NCBI RefSeq assembly: GCF_050003625.1
Contig: NC_134397.1
Coordinates: forward strand, 222,084,537-222,148,536
Direction: 5' to 3'
DNA: 64,000 bases
Source of the DNA: Haematobia irritans
Lineage: Eukaryota > Arthropoda > Insecta > Diptera > Muscidae
The notes below the pieces were generated by a model, which worked only from the letters and a program-made list of their open reading frames with translations, did not search any database and was not told where the DNA came from. Below are positions 43,824 to 55,885 of this stretch, piece by piece (the first letter of the stretch is position 1; every line of letters begins with the position of its first letter). The position numbers and the translations under genes are program-made.

Positions 43824-44412
43824 TACACTAAAAAAATAGCATGCCCAACAATTTGGGTATTGGTTCCGAGCCAAAGAAGCGGAGAATACAGTAAGGATAC
43901 TTTCAAGACACAATTCTCTTTTAAATTTGGGTTTTGTGTACTTGCTTTTAGGAAGTATATTTTAATTTTTCGCTTTATCAGCTTTTTGTCCTAATATGAT
44001 ATCAAAGTCCTTTAAAAACGAGTTAACGACAACTTTATTTTCAAAATTCATACTCGACTTCCAGTAGAAATTATGCTATGTTTTAAGTAAAAAACGTCTT
44101 TAAAATAAAGTGTTGAAAGACATGTCCTATGTTTGAACGATTTTTTGCTTTGTAGTCAAGATACAAAAATACAAATTAAATTATGAAATGCAAGTTAACC
44201 TTACTCCAAAAATGTTTCTTTCGTGTTACTATACCCAATTTTAAGTCAAATCACTTAATTATAAGGACAATACGGTTTCATTGAAAAGTTTATCGACTTT
44301 TGGACAACGAAAAAAACTTTATATCTGAGAAATATTCCTTTCTAAGCAAAATTTGCATTCGAATTTTCAGGACATGAAATCTTTGTCCTCACGAGAATAT
44401 ATTTTCAGTGTA
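43824..44412 (+). repeat. CACTG-ended interspersed repeat, copy c (both ends)
   Basis: Left end ACACTAAAAAAATAGCATGC, right end TATTTTCAGTGT. The interior follows copies a and d through GGTTCCGAGCCAAAGAAGCG, TCGACTTCCAGTAGAAATTA and TGAACGATTTTTTGCTTTG. The inverted termini (ACACTGAAAAAA-type) make it a non-autonomous DNA transposon candidate. Confidence 0.75.
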
Positions 44413-44688
44413 TTCTCTACTAAAATCAAATTGATTATTTTTAAACAAAAACTTAGTTTAATGCGCAATGTTTCTTTTAAGAAACAACAACAAAAATGTT
44501 GTATGAAATATTCTTTTTTATACTATTTTGCATATAATATATATATTGCGGATTTAAGCATTAAAGTTAGGAAATAAATTTTAATGTGATATAATATAAA
44601 ACTAATCTTTAATCTGATACGTTTAAACTTTGGATTAAAGATAAAAAGCTTCAAATATAGTCTAAAACTAATTTTGAACGCATTCGTG

Positions 44689-45962
44689 ACAGGTTGGCTG
44701 ATAAGTCCCCGGTCTAACAAAGAAAAACACATTTTTTTGTCAAAATTCGTTTTTTTATTCAACACAGTTCCATTCAAGAGCGATACAACGATTATAACGA
44801 CCTTCCAATTTTTTGATACCATTTTGGTAGTACTCCTTCGGTTTTGCCTTAAAATAGGCCTCAGTTTCGGCGATCACCTCTTCATTGCAGCCAAATTTTT
44901 TCTCTGCGAGCATCCTTTTGAGGTCTGAGAACAAGAAAAAGTCGCTGGGGGGCAGATCTGGAGAATACGGTGGGTGGGGAAGCAATTCGAAGCCCAATTC
45001 ATGAATTTTTGCCATCGTTCTCAATGACTTGTGGCACGGTGCGCTGTCTTGGTGGAACAACACTTTTTCTTCTTCATATGGGGCCGTTTTGCCGCGATTT
45101 CGACCTTCAAACGCTCCAATATCGCCATATAATAGTCACTGTTGATGGTTTTTCCCTTCTCAAGATAATCGATAAAAATTATTCCATGCGCATCCCAAAA
45201 AACAGAGGCCATTACTTTGCCAGCGGACTTTTGAGTCTTTCCACGCTTCGGAGATGGTCAGCCGACTGTTGATTGGACTCAGGAGTGTAGTGATGGAGTC
45301 ATGTTTCATCCATTGTCACATATCGACGGAAAAACTCGGGTGTATTACGAGTTAACAGCTGCAAACACCGCTCAGAATCATCAACAAGTTGTTGTTTTTG
45401 GTCAAATGTGAGCTCGCGCGGCACCCATTTTGCACAGAGCTTCCGCATATCCAAATATTGATGAATGATATGACCAACACGTTCCTTTGATATCTTTAAG
45501 GCCTCTGCTATCTCGATGAACTTCATTTTACGGTCATTCAAAATCATTTTGTGGATTTTTTTGATGTTTTCGTCGGTAACCACCTCTTTCGGCGTCCACA
45601 GCGTTCACCGTCCTCCGTGCTCATTTCACCACGCTTGAATTTTGCATACCAATCAATTATTGTTCATTTCCCTGGGGCAGTGTCCGGAAACGCATTATCA
45701 AGCCAAGTTTTTGCTTCCACCGTATTGTTTCCCTTCAGAAAACAGTATTTTATCAAAACACGAAATTCCTTTTTTCCAGTTTTTTCACAATAACCAAAGT
45801 TGCTTCACAAAAGACGCTCTATCTCACAAACTAATTCACTTACACAAGTCAAATTTTGACACGAATCATTTGAAGGTTGGTACTATATAAAAATAATATG
45901 CATTTAATACTATTTAGCGACACCATCTATGTGTCAGGCCGGGGACTTATCAGCCAACCTGT
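44689..45962 (-). mobile_element. Irritans-type mariner (Himar1-like) copy 2
   Basis: 1,274 bp, nearly full length, with ends ACAGGTTGGCTGATAAGTCC and GGACTTATCAGCCAACCTGT. The right side is followed by TA, the left preceded by TG, so the left target dinucleotide has mutated. It lies between two CACTG-ended repeats. Confidence 0.94.
44755..45779 (-). pseudogene. Irritans mariner transposase, broken copy 2
   Basis: Nearly complete in length but in pieces: 45299-45583 carries the helix-turn-helix (KISKERVGHIIHQYLDMRKL) to the first Asp (TMDET); 45021-45212 carries MASVFWDAHGIIFIDYLEKG; 44755-45063 carries the second Asp (HQDSAPCHKS) and third (LPPSDFF) to the C terminus. The initiator ATG has become CTG at 45777-45779 and at least three frameshifts are present. 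The same start-codon change occurs in copy 3. Confidence 0.93.
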
Positions 45963-45992
45963 TAGTTAAATTTACTTAGGTCGAACTTACTT

Positions 45993-46650
45993 TCACTGAA
46001 AAAAAAGCATACTCGGTTCCAAAGATTTTGTCTTTACTTTAAAAAATTTGGTATTGATTCCGAGCCAAAGAGGCGGAGAATACAAGTAAGGATACTTTTA
46101 AGACACAATTCTCTTTTAAATTTAGGTTTTGTGTACTTGCTTCTAGGAAGCAAATTTTAATTTTTCGCTTTCTCAGCTTTTTTTCTTCATATGCTATCAA
46201 AGACCTTTAAAAACGAGTTAACAGCAACTTTATTTTTCAAATTAAGACTCGACTTCCAGTAGAAACTATGCTATGTTTGAAGTAAAAAACTTCTTTAAAA
46301 TAAAGTTTTGAAAAACATGTCCTATATTTGAACGATTTTTTGCTTTGTAGTCAAGATGCAAAAAGACAACAAATTTAAAGACAATTTCATTAAATTTAAA
46401 GAATTTTTCTGAATTATTAAAGTCAAGTTGACCTTAGCCTATAAATTTTTTCTTTCATGTTAAGATACCCATTTTTAAGTCAAATCACTTAATTATAAGG
46501 ACAATACGACTTCATTGAAAAGTTTATCGACTTTTGGACAAGGAAAATAACTTTATTTTAGAGAAATGCGTCTTCTATGCTAAGCAAAATTTGTATTCGT
46601 ATTTTAAAGACATGAAATCTTTGACCTCACGACAATATTTTTTTCAGTGT
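45993..46650 (+). repeat. CACTG-ended interspersed repeat, copy d (longest)
   Basis: Left end TCACTGAAAAAAAAGCATAC, right end ATTTTTTTCAGTGT, 658 bp. It contains all landmarks of the family and is the best copy from which to describe it. No open frame shared between copies; it ends near DNA with no other repeat. Confidence 0.78.
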
Positions 46651-48037
46651 TGAGATGATCCGCATCTGTCAGCTTCGTGTGATTCTTCAAAACTCTCCTA
46701 GCACTATAGAAATACTGACACGATGTGTTCCAAATTTTAACTATTATATTTTTGATGACAATATTATCATTGATTCAAATGACAAAATAAATGATCAGCT
46801 TTTGCCTTGACAGATTGTCGTACAGTCTGTTAGCCATTGTATTGTCTGGAAGCTACGTTACAATAGTGACTGCCCTACAAACCATTGTGTTTCCATAATT
46901 AAATGACATGAGGTTTTGTGGTTTTAAATATTTCATTTAAAGTTTCTCCTTACTCCTACTGATCCACACGCTCCTAACAAAACTATGGATATTTCAGCGA
47001 GGAGTTTTCTAATTGTGACACTTTACGATGAAGTTGTATTATGCCGCCAGTCACAAAAGCACCTAGAAGTGCACATTAGACTTTGTATCAACATCATTCA
47101 CATGCATATTTTCTTAAGGTCACCGCTTTATATTTTATGCCACGTAACCATCAACGTTAACTAAGGTACTCTGAGTTTTACAAATGAATTGTGGTTTTCG
47201 CTACGAGTACGGTATGAAGCCAGATATCTCAGTTTGTGCTATTAACGATGCCGTTGACGATGCCAACGTCAATGTTCGTGGTTGTGGAGTATGTAACAAC
47301 CACCATAAAAGCGACATAAAAGTTCAATTGTGGTTAAGAATGAAAAATGTGAGGCATATTCTTGAGGAACCAAGCACTTTGCCTACATTGCAATTGCCTC
47401 ACATGATCCACCCCTTTTTCTCAAAGGAAAAAAATTATTAAATATGAAGAATGTGGATTTGTTATTAATTCCGAGCTAAAGACGCGACTTTTTCAAACTA
47501 AAGCCATTGTTTTTGGAAGCAACTCAGCTTTAAATCTTTTCTTCATTATTTTCCTTTTGAAATATATCAACAAAATAAAGAATCGAAATTTTTGAATCGA
47601 GAAACGAGATCGAATTTCTCTATCACATGAATGTTCTGTACAAGCCCTGAATATTTTAAGCAAATCGGTAGAGTAGCTCAAAAATGGAGATTCTCAATCT
47701 CTTCACCTTCGAAACTCACCATGAGCTTCTATGCGAATTTCATATAAATCGTTTGAACTGTGTTCATTTTAAGACAATTTGTACAAATACAAACTCATTC
47801 CCCAATTGCACATAGTCATGAACATGCGTACGTATGAGTACTCGCATAGCTCTATCATACTCATCTCGAAGACACACTTGTGAGAACAGTTGAATGAGAA
47901 CAACACTCATACGCCACTCGGGAATTTCCGTACATTTAAGTTTTCAAGAGCCGTTTTCTATTGAAAAATATGAGCAAGTGTTTGTAGTGGTTCCCAAACA
48001 ATTGAACGCATGTTGTGGATGAACTATACGCATAGTA
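46651..48037. other. Unassigned spacer, about 1.4 kb
   Basis: Looks single-copy within the window. An 85-codon frame at 47184-47441 contains several Cys but no recognisable zinc-finger spacing; not called. A weak echo of the CACTG-ended repeat (TTAATTCCGAGCTAAAGACG) is seen at about 47464. Confidence 0.4.
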
Positions 48038-48968
48038 AAGGGTGATTTGTTAAGAGCTTGATAACTTAAAAAAAAAAAAACGCGTAAAATTTGCAAAATC
48101 TCATCGGTTCTTTATTTGAAACGTTAGATTGGTCCATGACATTTACTTTTTGAAGATAATTTCATTTAAATGTTGACCGCGGCTGCGTCTTATATGGTCC
48201 ATTCGGAAAGTCCAATTTTGGGCAACTTTTTCGAGCATTTCGGCCGGAATAGCCCGAATTTCTTCGGAAATGTTGTCTTCCAAAGCTGGAATAGTTGCTG
48301 GCTTATTTCTGTAGACTTTAGACTTGACGTAGCCCCACAAAAAATAGTCTAAAGGCGTCAAATCGCATGATCTTGGTGGCCAACTTACCGGTCCATTTCT
48401 TGAGATGAATTGTTCTCCGAAGTTTTCCCTCAAAATGGCCATAGAATCGCGAGCTGTGTGGCATGTAGCGCCATCTTGTTGAAACCACATGTCAACCAAG
48501 TTCAGTTCTTCCATTTTTGGCAACAAAAAGTTTGTTAGCATCGAACGATAGCGATCGCCATTCACCGTAACGTTGCGTCCAACAGCATCTTTGAAAAAAT
48601 ACGGTCCAATGATTCCACCAGCGTACAAACCACACCAAACAGTGCATTTTTCGGGATGCATGGGCAGTTCTTGAACGGCTTCTGGTTGCTCTTCACTCCA
48701 AATGCGGCAATTTTGCTTATTTACGAAGCCATTCAACCAGAAACGAGCCTCATCGCTGAACAAAATTTGTCGATAAAAAAGCGGATTTTCTGCCAACTTT
48801 TCTAGGGCCCATTCACTGAAAATTCGACGTTGTGGCAGATCGTTCGGCTATTCATGATGAAATGTCAAAGCATACTGAGCATCTTTCTCTTTGACACCAT
48901 GTCTGAAATCCCACGTGATCTGTCAAATACTAATGCATGAAAATCCTAACCTCAAAAGAATCACCCTT
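48038..48968 (-). mobile_element. DD41D (rosa-like) mariner, internally deleted
   Basis: 931 bp from AAGGGTGATTTGTTAAGAGC to AAAAGAATCACCCTT, flanked by TA on both sides (48036-48037, 48969-48970). The inverted repeats match over the outer ten bases, AAGGGTGATT. The element is about 350 bp short because the transposase N-terminal part is deleted. Confidence 0.9.
48143..48796 (-). pseudogene. DD41D mariner transposase, C-terminal catalytic part
   Basis: 217 open codons without an ATG at the start. First Asp in LFSDEARFWLNG, second in WFQQDGATCHTA, third in LTPLDYFLWG; exactly 41 residues lie between the second and third, the DD41D signature of the rosa-type mariners described from tephritid flies. 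The catalytic triad and the C terminus (HLNEIIFKK) are intact and in one frame. The helix-turn-helix DNA-binding half is missing, so it could not act alone. Confidence 0.9.
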
Positions 48969-49680
48969 TATAAGAGTACGTAGTCAGTGTAGAAATTGAT
49001 TGGGCCTTCTCCTTCTCTCTTTAATGTGAATTTTGGTCGGGAAATTATTTAAAGAGCCTATAGACTTTAACAGAAGGAGACAATGTTTAAAGTCGAATAA
49101 TGAGATCCTTGTTATGATGTGGTAATTAAATGTTCTCTTTACAAATCCAAACTTTTTATTTTATGTATCAAAAAAGGAGTCAATATTAAATTAAAACCTT
49201 CTACATAGAGCCCTCCTAAGCCACATCAATACTTTCATTGAATTATATCACTGGGCTAGAAGATGTTGATGTGTCTTTGGCCTTATGCGTATGAGTTTCT
49301 CCATTTGTATTGAATTGTAAATAGATTTTATTTAGTATACAGTAGTTTGTGGCACTGCCGCTTCAGCTGTCTTTTTCGTTTACCACTTCGCAATAAGCAG
49401 TGGAGGGCAGTGGTAGTATCAAGAAAGGAAATGTGCCAAAGAACACATTTGAATCAAAATCATCTGAATTAGACACAAACCTCTTTAAATTTCTCAATGG
49501 TGCAACCAACAGCTACCAGTAAACCAACGACAACAACAAGTGTACGAATAACATAAACACATTTGAGAAATATGAGCTTTGGTAAATACTCCAACAAATA
49601 TATACACACAAAATATATTCAAGAATATTTAAATATATATGCACTTGCATTTTTTTGTACCTAAAACGAAATCAAATTTT
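48969..49680. other. Unassigned spacer
   Basis: Looks single-copy within the window, with a short AT microsatellite-like part near 49600-49645. No gene. Confidence 0.4.
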
Positions 49681-50205
49681 TGAAAAATTTCATTTCTATA
49701 GGAAATTTTTCCAAAATTGCATTTCATTTCTATAGGGAATTCAAAGAAAAAATAAAAATTAAATTTTGTCAAAATTTCATTACTATAGAAAATTTTTGCA
49801 AAATTTCATTACTATAGAAAATTTTTGCAAAATTTCATTTCAATAGGAAATTCTCAAAATTGTATTTCTATTGGAAATGTTTGCAAAATTTCGTTTCTGT
49901 AGAAAATTTAATTTCTATTGGAAATTTTGTCAAAATTTCATTTCTATAGGAAATTTTGTCAAAATTCAATTTCTATAGGAAATTTTGTCAAAATTCATTT
50001 TCTATATGAAATTTTGTTAAAATTTAATTTCTATAGGAAATTTTGTCAACATTTAAGTTCTAAGGAAATTTTGTTTAAATTTCATTGCTATAGGAAATTT
50101 TACCAAAATTTCATTCTATAGGAAATTTTGCCAAAACTTCATTTCTATAGGAAATTTGGTCAAAATTGCATTTCTATAGAAAATTTTGTAAACATTTCAT
50201 TTTTA
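49681..50205 (+). repeat. 29-bp tandem array, forward, type 3
   Basis: Units ATTTCTATAGGAAATTTTG, TCAAAATTTC: same 29-bp length but with GG for GA after TATA and C for A before the next unit. This type is confined to the right quarter of the window. It ends where a mini-me-like element begins. Confidence 0.9.
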
Positions 50206-51473
50206 TACCCTGCGCCACACTGTGGAACAGGGTATTATAAGTTAGTGCATATGTTTGTAACACCCAGAAGGAGACGAGATAGACACATGGTGTCTTTGGC
50301 AATAATGCTCAGGGTGGGTCCCTGAGTCGATATAACCATGTCCGTCCGTCCGTCCGTCCGTCTGTCTGTGAACACATTTTTGTGATCAAAGTCTAGGTCG
50401 CAATTTAAGTCCAATCGCCTTCAAATTTTGCACATGTTCCTAATTTGGGTCAGAATAGAACCCTATTGATTTTGGAAGAAATCGGTTCAGATTTAGATAT
50501 AGCTGCCATATATATCTTTCGCCCGATATTAGTGCATAGTGACCCAGCAGCCACAGTTTTATACCAATTTGCTTGAAATTTTGTACAAACATAACACTTT
50601 GTCGTATAGTCAAGTGTGCAAAATTTGATTGAAATCGGTTCAGATTTAGATATAGCTCCCAAATATATATTTCGCCCGATATGGACTTATATGGCCCCAG
50701 AAGCCAGATTTTTGGCCGAATTTGGTTGAAATTTTGCACTAGGAGTAAAATTAGTAGTATAGTCAAGTGTGCAAAATTTGATTGAAATCGGTTCAGATTT
50801 AGATATAGCTCCCATATATATCTTTCGCCCGATATGTACTAATATGGTCCTAAAAGCCAGAGTTTTGGTCCAATTTGGTTGAAATTTTGCACAGGGAGTA
50901 GATTTAGCATTGTATCTATGCGTGCCAAAATTGGTTGAATTCGATTCAGATTTAGATATCGCTCCCATATATATCTTTCGCCCGATATGCACTTGTATGG
51001 ACCCAGAAGCCAGAGTTTTATACCGATTAGCTTGAAATTGCACAAGGAGTACAATTGGTAGTATAGTCAAGTGTGCCAAATTTGATTGAAATCGGTTCAG
51101 ATTTAGATATAGCTTCCATATATATTTTTCGCCCGATATGGACTTATATGGCCCCAGAAGCCAGAATTTTGGCCCAATTTGGGTGAAATTTTGCACAGGG
51201 AGTAGAATTAGCATTGTAGCCATGCGTGCCAAATTTGGTTGACATCGGTTCAGATTTAGATATAGCTCCCATATATATGTTTTTCTGATTTCGATAAGAA
51301 TGGTCAAAATACCAACATTTTCCTTGTTAAATCGGCACTGCTTAGTCGAAAAGTTGTAAAAATGACTCTAATTTTCCTAAACTTCTAATACATATATATC
51401 GAGCAATAAATCATAAATAAACTTTTGCTAAGTTTCCTTAAAATTGCTTCAGATTTAAATGTTTCCCATATTT
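50206..51473 (+). repeat. Mini-me/DINE-like element C1
   Basis: Opens TATACCCTGCGCCACACTGT, carries (GTCY)n at 50341-50370, then six units around ATTTAGATATAGCTCCCATA at 50491, 50644, 50797, 50950, 51101 and 51254: spacing 153, 153, 153, 151 and 153 bp. The 206-codon minus-strand frame (50687-51307) results from this 3n period and is not a gene. Confidence 0.8.
50341..50370 (+). repeat. (GTCY)n microsatellite
   Basis: Tandem TCCG followed by TCTG tetranucleotides. A degenerate equivalent is at 51605-51625 in the neighbouring element. This tract is a defining feature of mini-me-type repeats. Confidence 0.92.
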
Positions 51474-52549
51474 ATACCCTGCGCCACACTGTGGAACAGC
51501 GTATAATAAGTTAGTGCATATGTTTGCAACACCCAGAAGGAGACGAGATAGACACATGGTGTTTTTGGCAAAAATGCTCAGGGTGGGCTCCTGAGTCGAT
51601 ATAGACCGTCGTCCGTCTGTCCGTGAACACATTTTTGTAATCAAAGTCTAGGTCGCAGTTTTAGTCCAATCGAATTCAAATTTGGCACAACTATGTGTTT
51701 TGGCGCAGAACAGAACCCTATTTATTTTGGAAGAAATGGGTTCAAATTTAGATATAGCTCCCAAATAAATCATTCGCCCGATTTACACTCATATGACCAA
51801 AGAGGTCAATTTTTTGCTCTGATTTAGTTGAAATTTTGCGCAGGGAGTAGAATTAGCATTGTAGCTATGCGTGCCAAATTTGGTTGAAATCGGTTCACAT
51901 TTATATAGCTTTCGCCCGATTTACACTTATATGACCACAGAGGCCAATTTTTAACTTTGATTTAGTTGAAATTTTGCACAGGGAGTAGAATTAGCATGGC
52001 AGCTATGCGTGCCAAATTTGGTTGAAATCGGTTCAGATTTAGATATAGCTCCCATATATATGTTTTTCTGATTTCGACAAAAATGGTCAAAATACCAACA
52101 TTTTCTTTGTAAAATCGCCACTGCTTAGTCGAAAAGTTGTAAAAATTACTTTAATTTTCCTAAACTTCTAATACATAATATCGAGCGATAAATCATAAAT
52201 AAACTTTTGCGAAGTTTCCTTAAAATTGCTTCAGATTTAAATGTTTCCCATATTTATACACTTCACCACTACTGTGGTACAGGGTATAATAAGTTTGTTT
52301 TTTACTAAAATTGTGTTCCACCCTAGTGCATTAGCCAACTTAAATTTTGAGTCTATAGATTTTGTAAAAGTCTATCAAAGTCTGTCCAAATCTAGTGATA
52401 TTTAAATGTATGTATTTGGGACAAATCTTTATATATATCACCCAACACATTTGACGGATGTGATGTGGTATCGAAAATTTAGATCTACAAAGTGGTGCAG
52501 GGTATAATATAGTCGGCCCCGCCCACTTTAGACTTTCCTTACTTGTTAG
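51474..52549 (+). repeat. Mini-me/DINE-like element C2 (tandem neighbour)
   Basis: Same opening TATACCCTGCGCCACACTGT and (GTCY)n remnant, fewer 153-bp-type units, and a full 3' end: GGTGCAGGGTATAATATAGT, CCCGCCCACTTTAGAC, TTTCCTTACTTGTT. Confidence 0.78.
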
Positions 52550-52617
52550 TAATAAATTAATTTTTCAAGCTCGAGATTTTTCAAGACCTCGAACTTGAAA
52601 AATCATTAATTTATTAT
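52550..52617. other. Imperfect hairpin of about 25 bp
   Basis: AATAAATTAATTTTTCAAGC with TCGAG is followed, after ATTTTTCAAGAC, by the inverted CTCGAACTTGAAAAATCATT and AATTTATT. It sits between the end of C2 and the mariner at 52637. Confidence 0.75.
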
Positions 52618-52636
52618 TATAACATTTCTTTTTTTA

Positions 52637-53846
52637 ACAGGTTGGCTGATAAGTCCCCGGTCTGGCACATAGATGGCGTCACTAGTATTAAATGCATATT
52701 ATTCAAATGATTCGTGTCAAAATTTGACGTCTGTAAGTCAATTAGTTTGTGAGATAGAGCGTCTTTTGTGAAGCAACTTTTGTTGTTGTGAAAAAACTGG
52801 AAAAAAGGAATTTCGTGTTTTGATAAAATACTGTTTTCTGAAGGGAAAAAATACGGTGGAAGCAAAAACTCCGGACTCTGCCCCAGGGAAATTAACAATA
52901 TTTGATTGGTATGCAAAATTCAAGCGTGGTGAAATGAGGACGCCCGAAAAAGGTGATTACCGACGAAAACATCAAAAAATCCACAAAATGATTTTGAATG
53001 ACCGGAAAGTGAAGTTGATCGAGATAGCAGAGGCGTTAAAGATATCAAAGGAACCAGTTGATCATATCATTCATCAATATTTGGATATGCGGAAGCTCTG
53101 TGCAAAATGGGTGCCGCGAGAGCTCACATTTGACCAAAAACAACGAGGTGTTGATGATTCTGAGCTGTGTTTGCCGCTATTAACTCGTAATACACCCGAG
53201 TTTTTCCGTCGATATGTGACAATGGATGAAACATGGCACCATCACTACACTCCTGAGTTCAATCGACAGTCGGCTGACCGTCTCCGAAGCGTGGATAGAC
53301 TCAAAAGTCCGCCGGCAAAGTAATGGCCTCTGTTTTTTGGGATGCGCATGGAATAATTTTTATCGATTATCTTGAAAAGGGAAAAACTATCAACAGTGAC
53401 TATTATATGGCGTTATTGGAGCGTTTGAAGGTCGAAATCGCGGCAAAATGGCCCCATATGAAGAAGAAAAAAGTGTTGTTCCACCAAGACAACGCGCCGT
53501 GCCACAAGTCATTGAACGATGGCAAAAATTCATAAATTGGGTTTCGAATTGCTTCCCCACCCACCGTATTCTCCAGGTCTGGCCCCCAGCGACTTTTTCT
53601 TGTTCTCAGACCTCAAAAGGATGCTCGCAGGGAAAAAATTTGGCTGCAATGAAGAGGTGATCACCGAAACTGAGGCCCATTTTGAGGCAAAACCGAAGGA
53701 GTACTACCAAAATGGTATCAAAAAATTGGAAGGTCGTTATAATCGTTGTATCGCTCTTGAAGGGAACTATGTTGAATAATAAAAACGAATTTTGACAAAA
53801 AAATGTGTTTTTCTTTGTTAGACCGGGGACTTATCAGCCAACCTGT
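52637..53846 (+). mobile_element. Irritans-type mariner (Himar1-like) copy 3
   Basis: 1,210 bp with ends ACAGGTTGGCTGATAAGTCC and GGACTTATCAGCCAACCTGT, flanked by TA on both sides (52635-52636, 53847-53848). Both ends look intact; the interior carries small deletions. Confidence 0.95.
52797..53779 (+). pseudogene. Irritans mariner transposase, broken copy 3
   Basis: Initiator position reads CTG (52797-52799), as in copy 2. Frame pieces: 52820-53323 (helix-turn-helix with KISKEPVDHIIHQYLD, first Asp in TMDETWHHHY), 53323-53535 (MASVFWDAHGIIFIDYLEKG and second Asp FHQDNAPCHK), 53519-53779 (third Asp LAPSDFFLFSD to GNYVE). Two small N-terminal deletions (about 7 codons after VEAKT and about 15 near EMRTPEKG) and two later frameshifts inactivate it. 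Confidence 0.94.
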
Positions 53847-53848
53847 TA

Positions 53849-54935
53849 TATATTCATTTCTATAGGAAAATTTTTCAAAATGTCATTGCTATAAGAAGTT
53901 TTGTCAAAATTTAATTTCTATAGGAAATTTTGTAAAAATTTCATTTCTATAGGAAATTTTGTCAAAATTTCATTTCTATGTGAAATTTTATTAAAATTTC
54001 ATTTTTATAGGAAATTTTGTTAAAATTTCATTTTTATAGGAAATTTTGTCAAAATTTCATTTCTATAGGAAATTTTGTCAAAATTTCATTTCTATAGGAA
54101 ATTTTGTCAAAATTCCATTTCTATAGGAAATTTTGTCAAAATTCCATTTCTATGTGAAATTTTATTAAAATTTCATTTTTATAGGAAATTTTGTTAAAAT
54201 TTCATTTTTATAGGAAATTTTGTCAAAATTTCATTTTTATAGGAAATTTTGTCAAAATTTCATTTCTATAGGAAATGTTGTCAAAATTTCATTTCTATAG
54301 GTAATTTTGTTAAAATTTGATTTTTATTGGAAATTTTGTCAAAATTTCATTTCTATTGGAAATTTTGTCAAAATTTCATTTCTATAGGAAATTTTGTCAA
54401 AATTTCATTTTTATAGGAAATTTTGTCAAAATTTCATTTCTATAGGAAATTTTGTCAAAATTCAATTTCTATATGAAATTTTGTCAAAATTCAATTTCTA
54501 TATGAAATTTTGTCAAAATTCAATTTCTATATGAAATTTTGTTAAAATTTCATTTCTATATGATATTTTGTCAAAATTTCATTTCTATAGGAAATTTTGT
54601 AAAAATTTCATTTCTATAGGAAATTTTGTCAAAATTACATTTCTATAGGAAATTTTGTCAAAATTTCATTTCTATAGGAAATTTTGTCAAAATTTCATTT
54701 CTATAGGAAATTTTGTCAAAATTACATTTCTATAGGAAATAGGAAAAATTTTGTAAAAATTAAATTTTTGTTCGAAATATTTTTTGCAAGATTTCCTATC
54801 TATAGGAAATTTTAGCATAATTTCATTTCTATAGAAAATTTTTGCAAAATTTCTATAGTAAACTTTTTCATTTCTATAGGAAAATGTTGCAAAATTTCAT
54901 TTCTATAGGAAATTCTAGTAAAATTTTATTTCGTT
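53849..54935 (+). repeat. 29-bp tandem array, forward, type 3
   Basis: About 37 units. A variant CATTTCTATGTGAAATTTTA recurs at 53971 and 54145, 174 bp (6 x 29) apart with the following units also matching. The right edge decays into TTTCGTTTTGTTTGTT. Confidence 0.92.
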
Positions 54936-55350
54936 TTGTTTGTTATTGTTGGTTTCTCTTCAATCATTATTGTTGTTTTTGATCTCAGCTTAAAACCATG
55001 CATTGACTAAACTGCAAGTGTAGCTTAACCAACAGAGGAAAAGTATGCTTGTCAAATTTATTTGGACAAGACCCTATAGACTGCACAATGGTTGGATGTA
55101 CAGCTGTTTCGGAATTACCATATTCCTCATCAGCATCCTCAACTTGCAGCAAAACTGTCAACCAATTATCAGAATAAATTCGGGTAATTCACTCAACCCA
55201 AAGTGAACTACACTTGAACCTTCCGAAAAAAGGTTTGATAGTCGGCTACTGCCTAAACAAATTTGCAAGCATATCTCTTTTACTTTGCCAAACTCAAATC
55301 ATCGATTTGGATGTAGTTGGCTGGGTTTGTTTTTGAGCGTGCTTCCTCTT
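54936..55350 (+). repeat. Dispersed repeat B, copy 1
   Basis: CAGCTTAAAACCATGCATTG, AAACTGCAAGTGTAGCTTAA, GGTTGGATGTACAGCTG and CCTCATCAGCATCCTC recur in the same order at 55706-55885. No coding signal shared between copies; both copies interrupt type 3 arrays. Confidence 0.65.
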
Positions 55351-55705
55351 TATTTCAGTAGAAACATTTTGCAAAATTTAATTTCTATAGGAAATTTTGT
55401 AAACATTTCATTTCTATAGGAAATTTTATCAAAATTAAATTTTTGTAGGAAATATTTTTTGCAAGATTTCCTATCTATGGAAATTTTAGCATAATTTCAT
55501 TTCTATAGGAAATTTTTGCAAAATTTCATTTCCATATGAAAATTTCGTTAAAATTTTATTTCTGTAGTAAGTTTTGTCAAAATTTCATTTCTATAGGATT
55601 TTTTTTGCAAACTGTAATTTCTATAGATTTTTTTTGCAAAATTTCCTATCAATAGGAAATTTTTGGAAAATTTAATTTCTATAAAAATTTTTAAAAATTT
55701 CATTT
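55351..55705 (+). repeat. 29-bp tandem array, forward, type 3 (degenerate)
   Basis: About a dozen decayed type 3 units between the two copies of dispersed repeat B. Confidence 0.8.
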
Positions 55706-55885
55706 CGATTTCCGCTTAAAATCATGTGATGACTAAACTACAATAGTAGCTTAACCAACATAGAACACGTATATGTGTCAAATTTAGTTGGGCAATGCCC
55801 TTTTTACTGCAAGATGGTTGGATGGATGGCCTTTTCGGAAATACCACATTCCTCATCAGTATCCTCTACGTTCACCGTAACTATC
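55706..55885 (+). repeat. Dispersed repeat B, copy 2 (shorter)
   Basis: CGCTTAAAATCATGTGATGA, CTAAACTACAATAGTAGCTT, ATGGTTGGATGGATGGCC and CCTCATCAGTATCCTC follow the order in copy 1 at about 80 percent identity by eye. Confidence 0.65.

Noticed and set aside
47184..47441. 85-residue Cys-containing frame as a small gene
   Set aside because: Cysteine spacing fits no zinc-finger type I know and nothing in the surroundings supports transcription.
50440..51307. 206- and 108-residue minus-strand proteins with YIWELYLNLNRF repeats
   Set aside because: Same reason: products of the 153-bp units of a mini-me-like element, read on the strand opposite to its (GTCY)n end.
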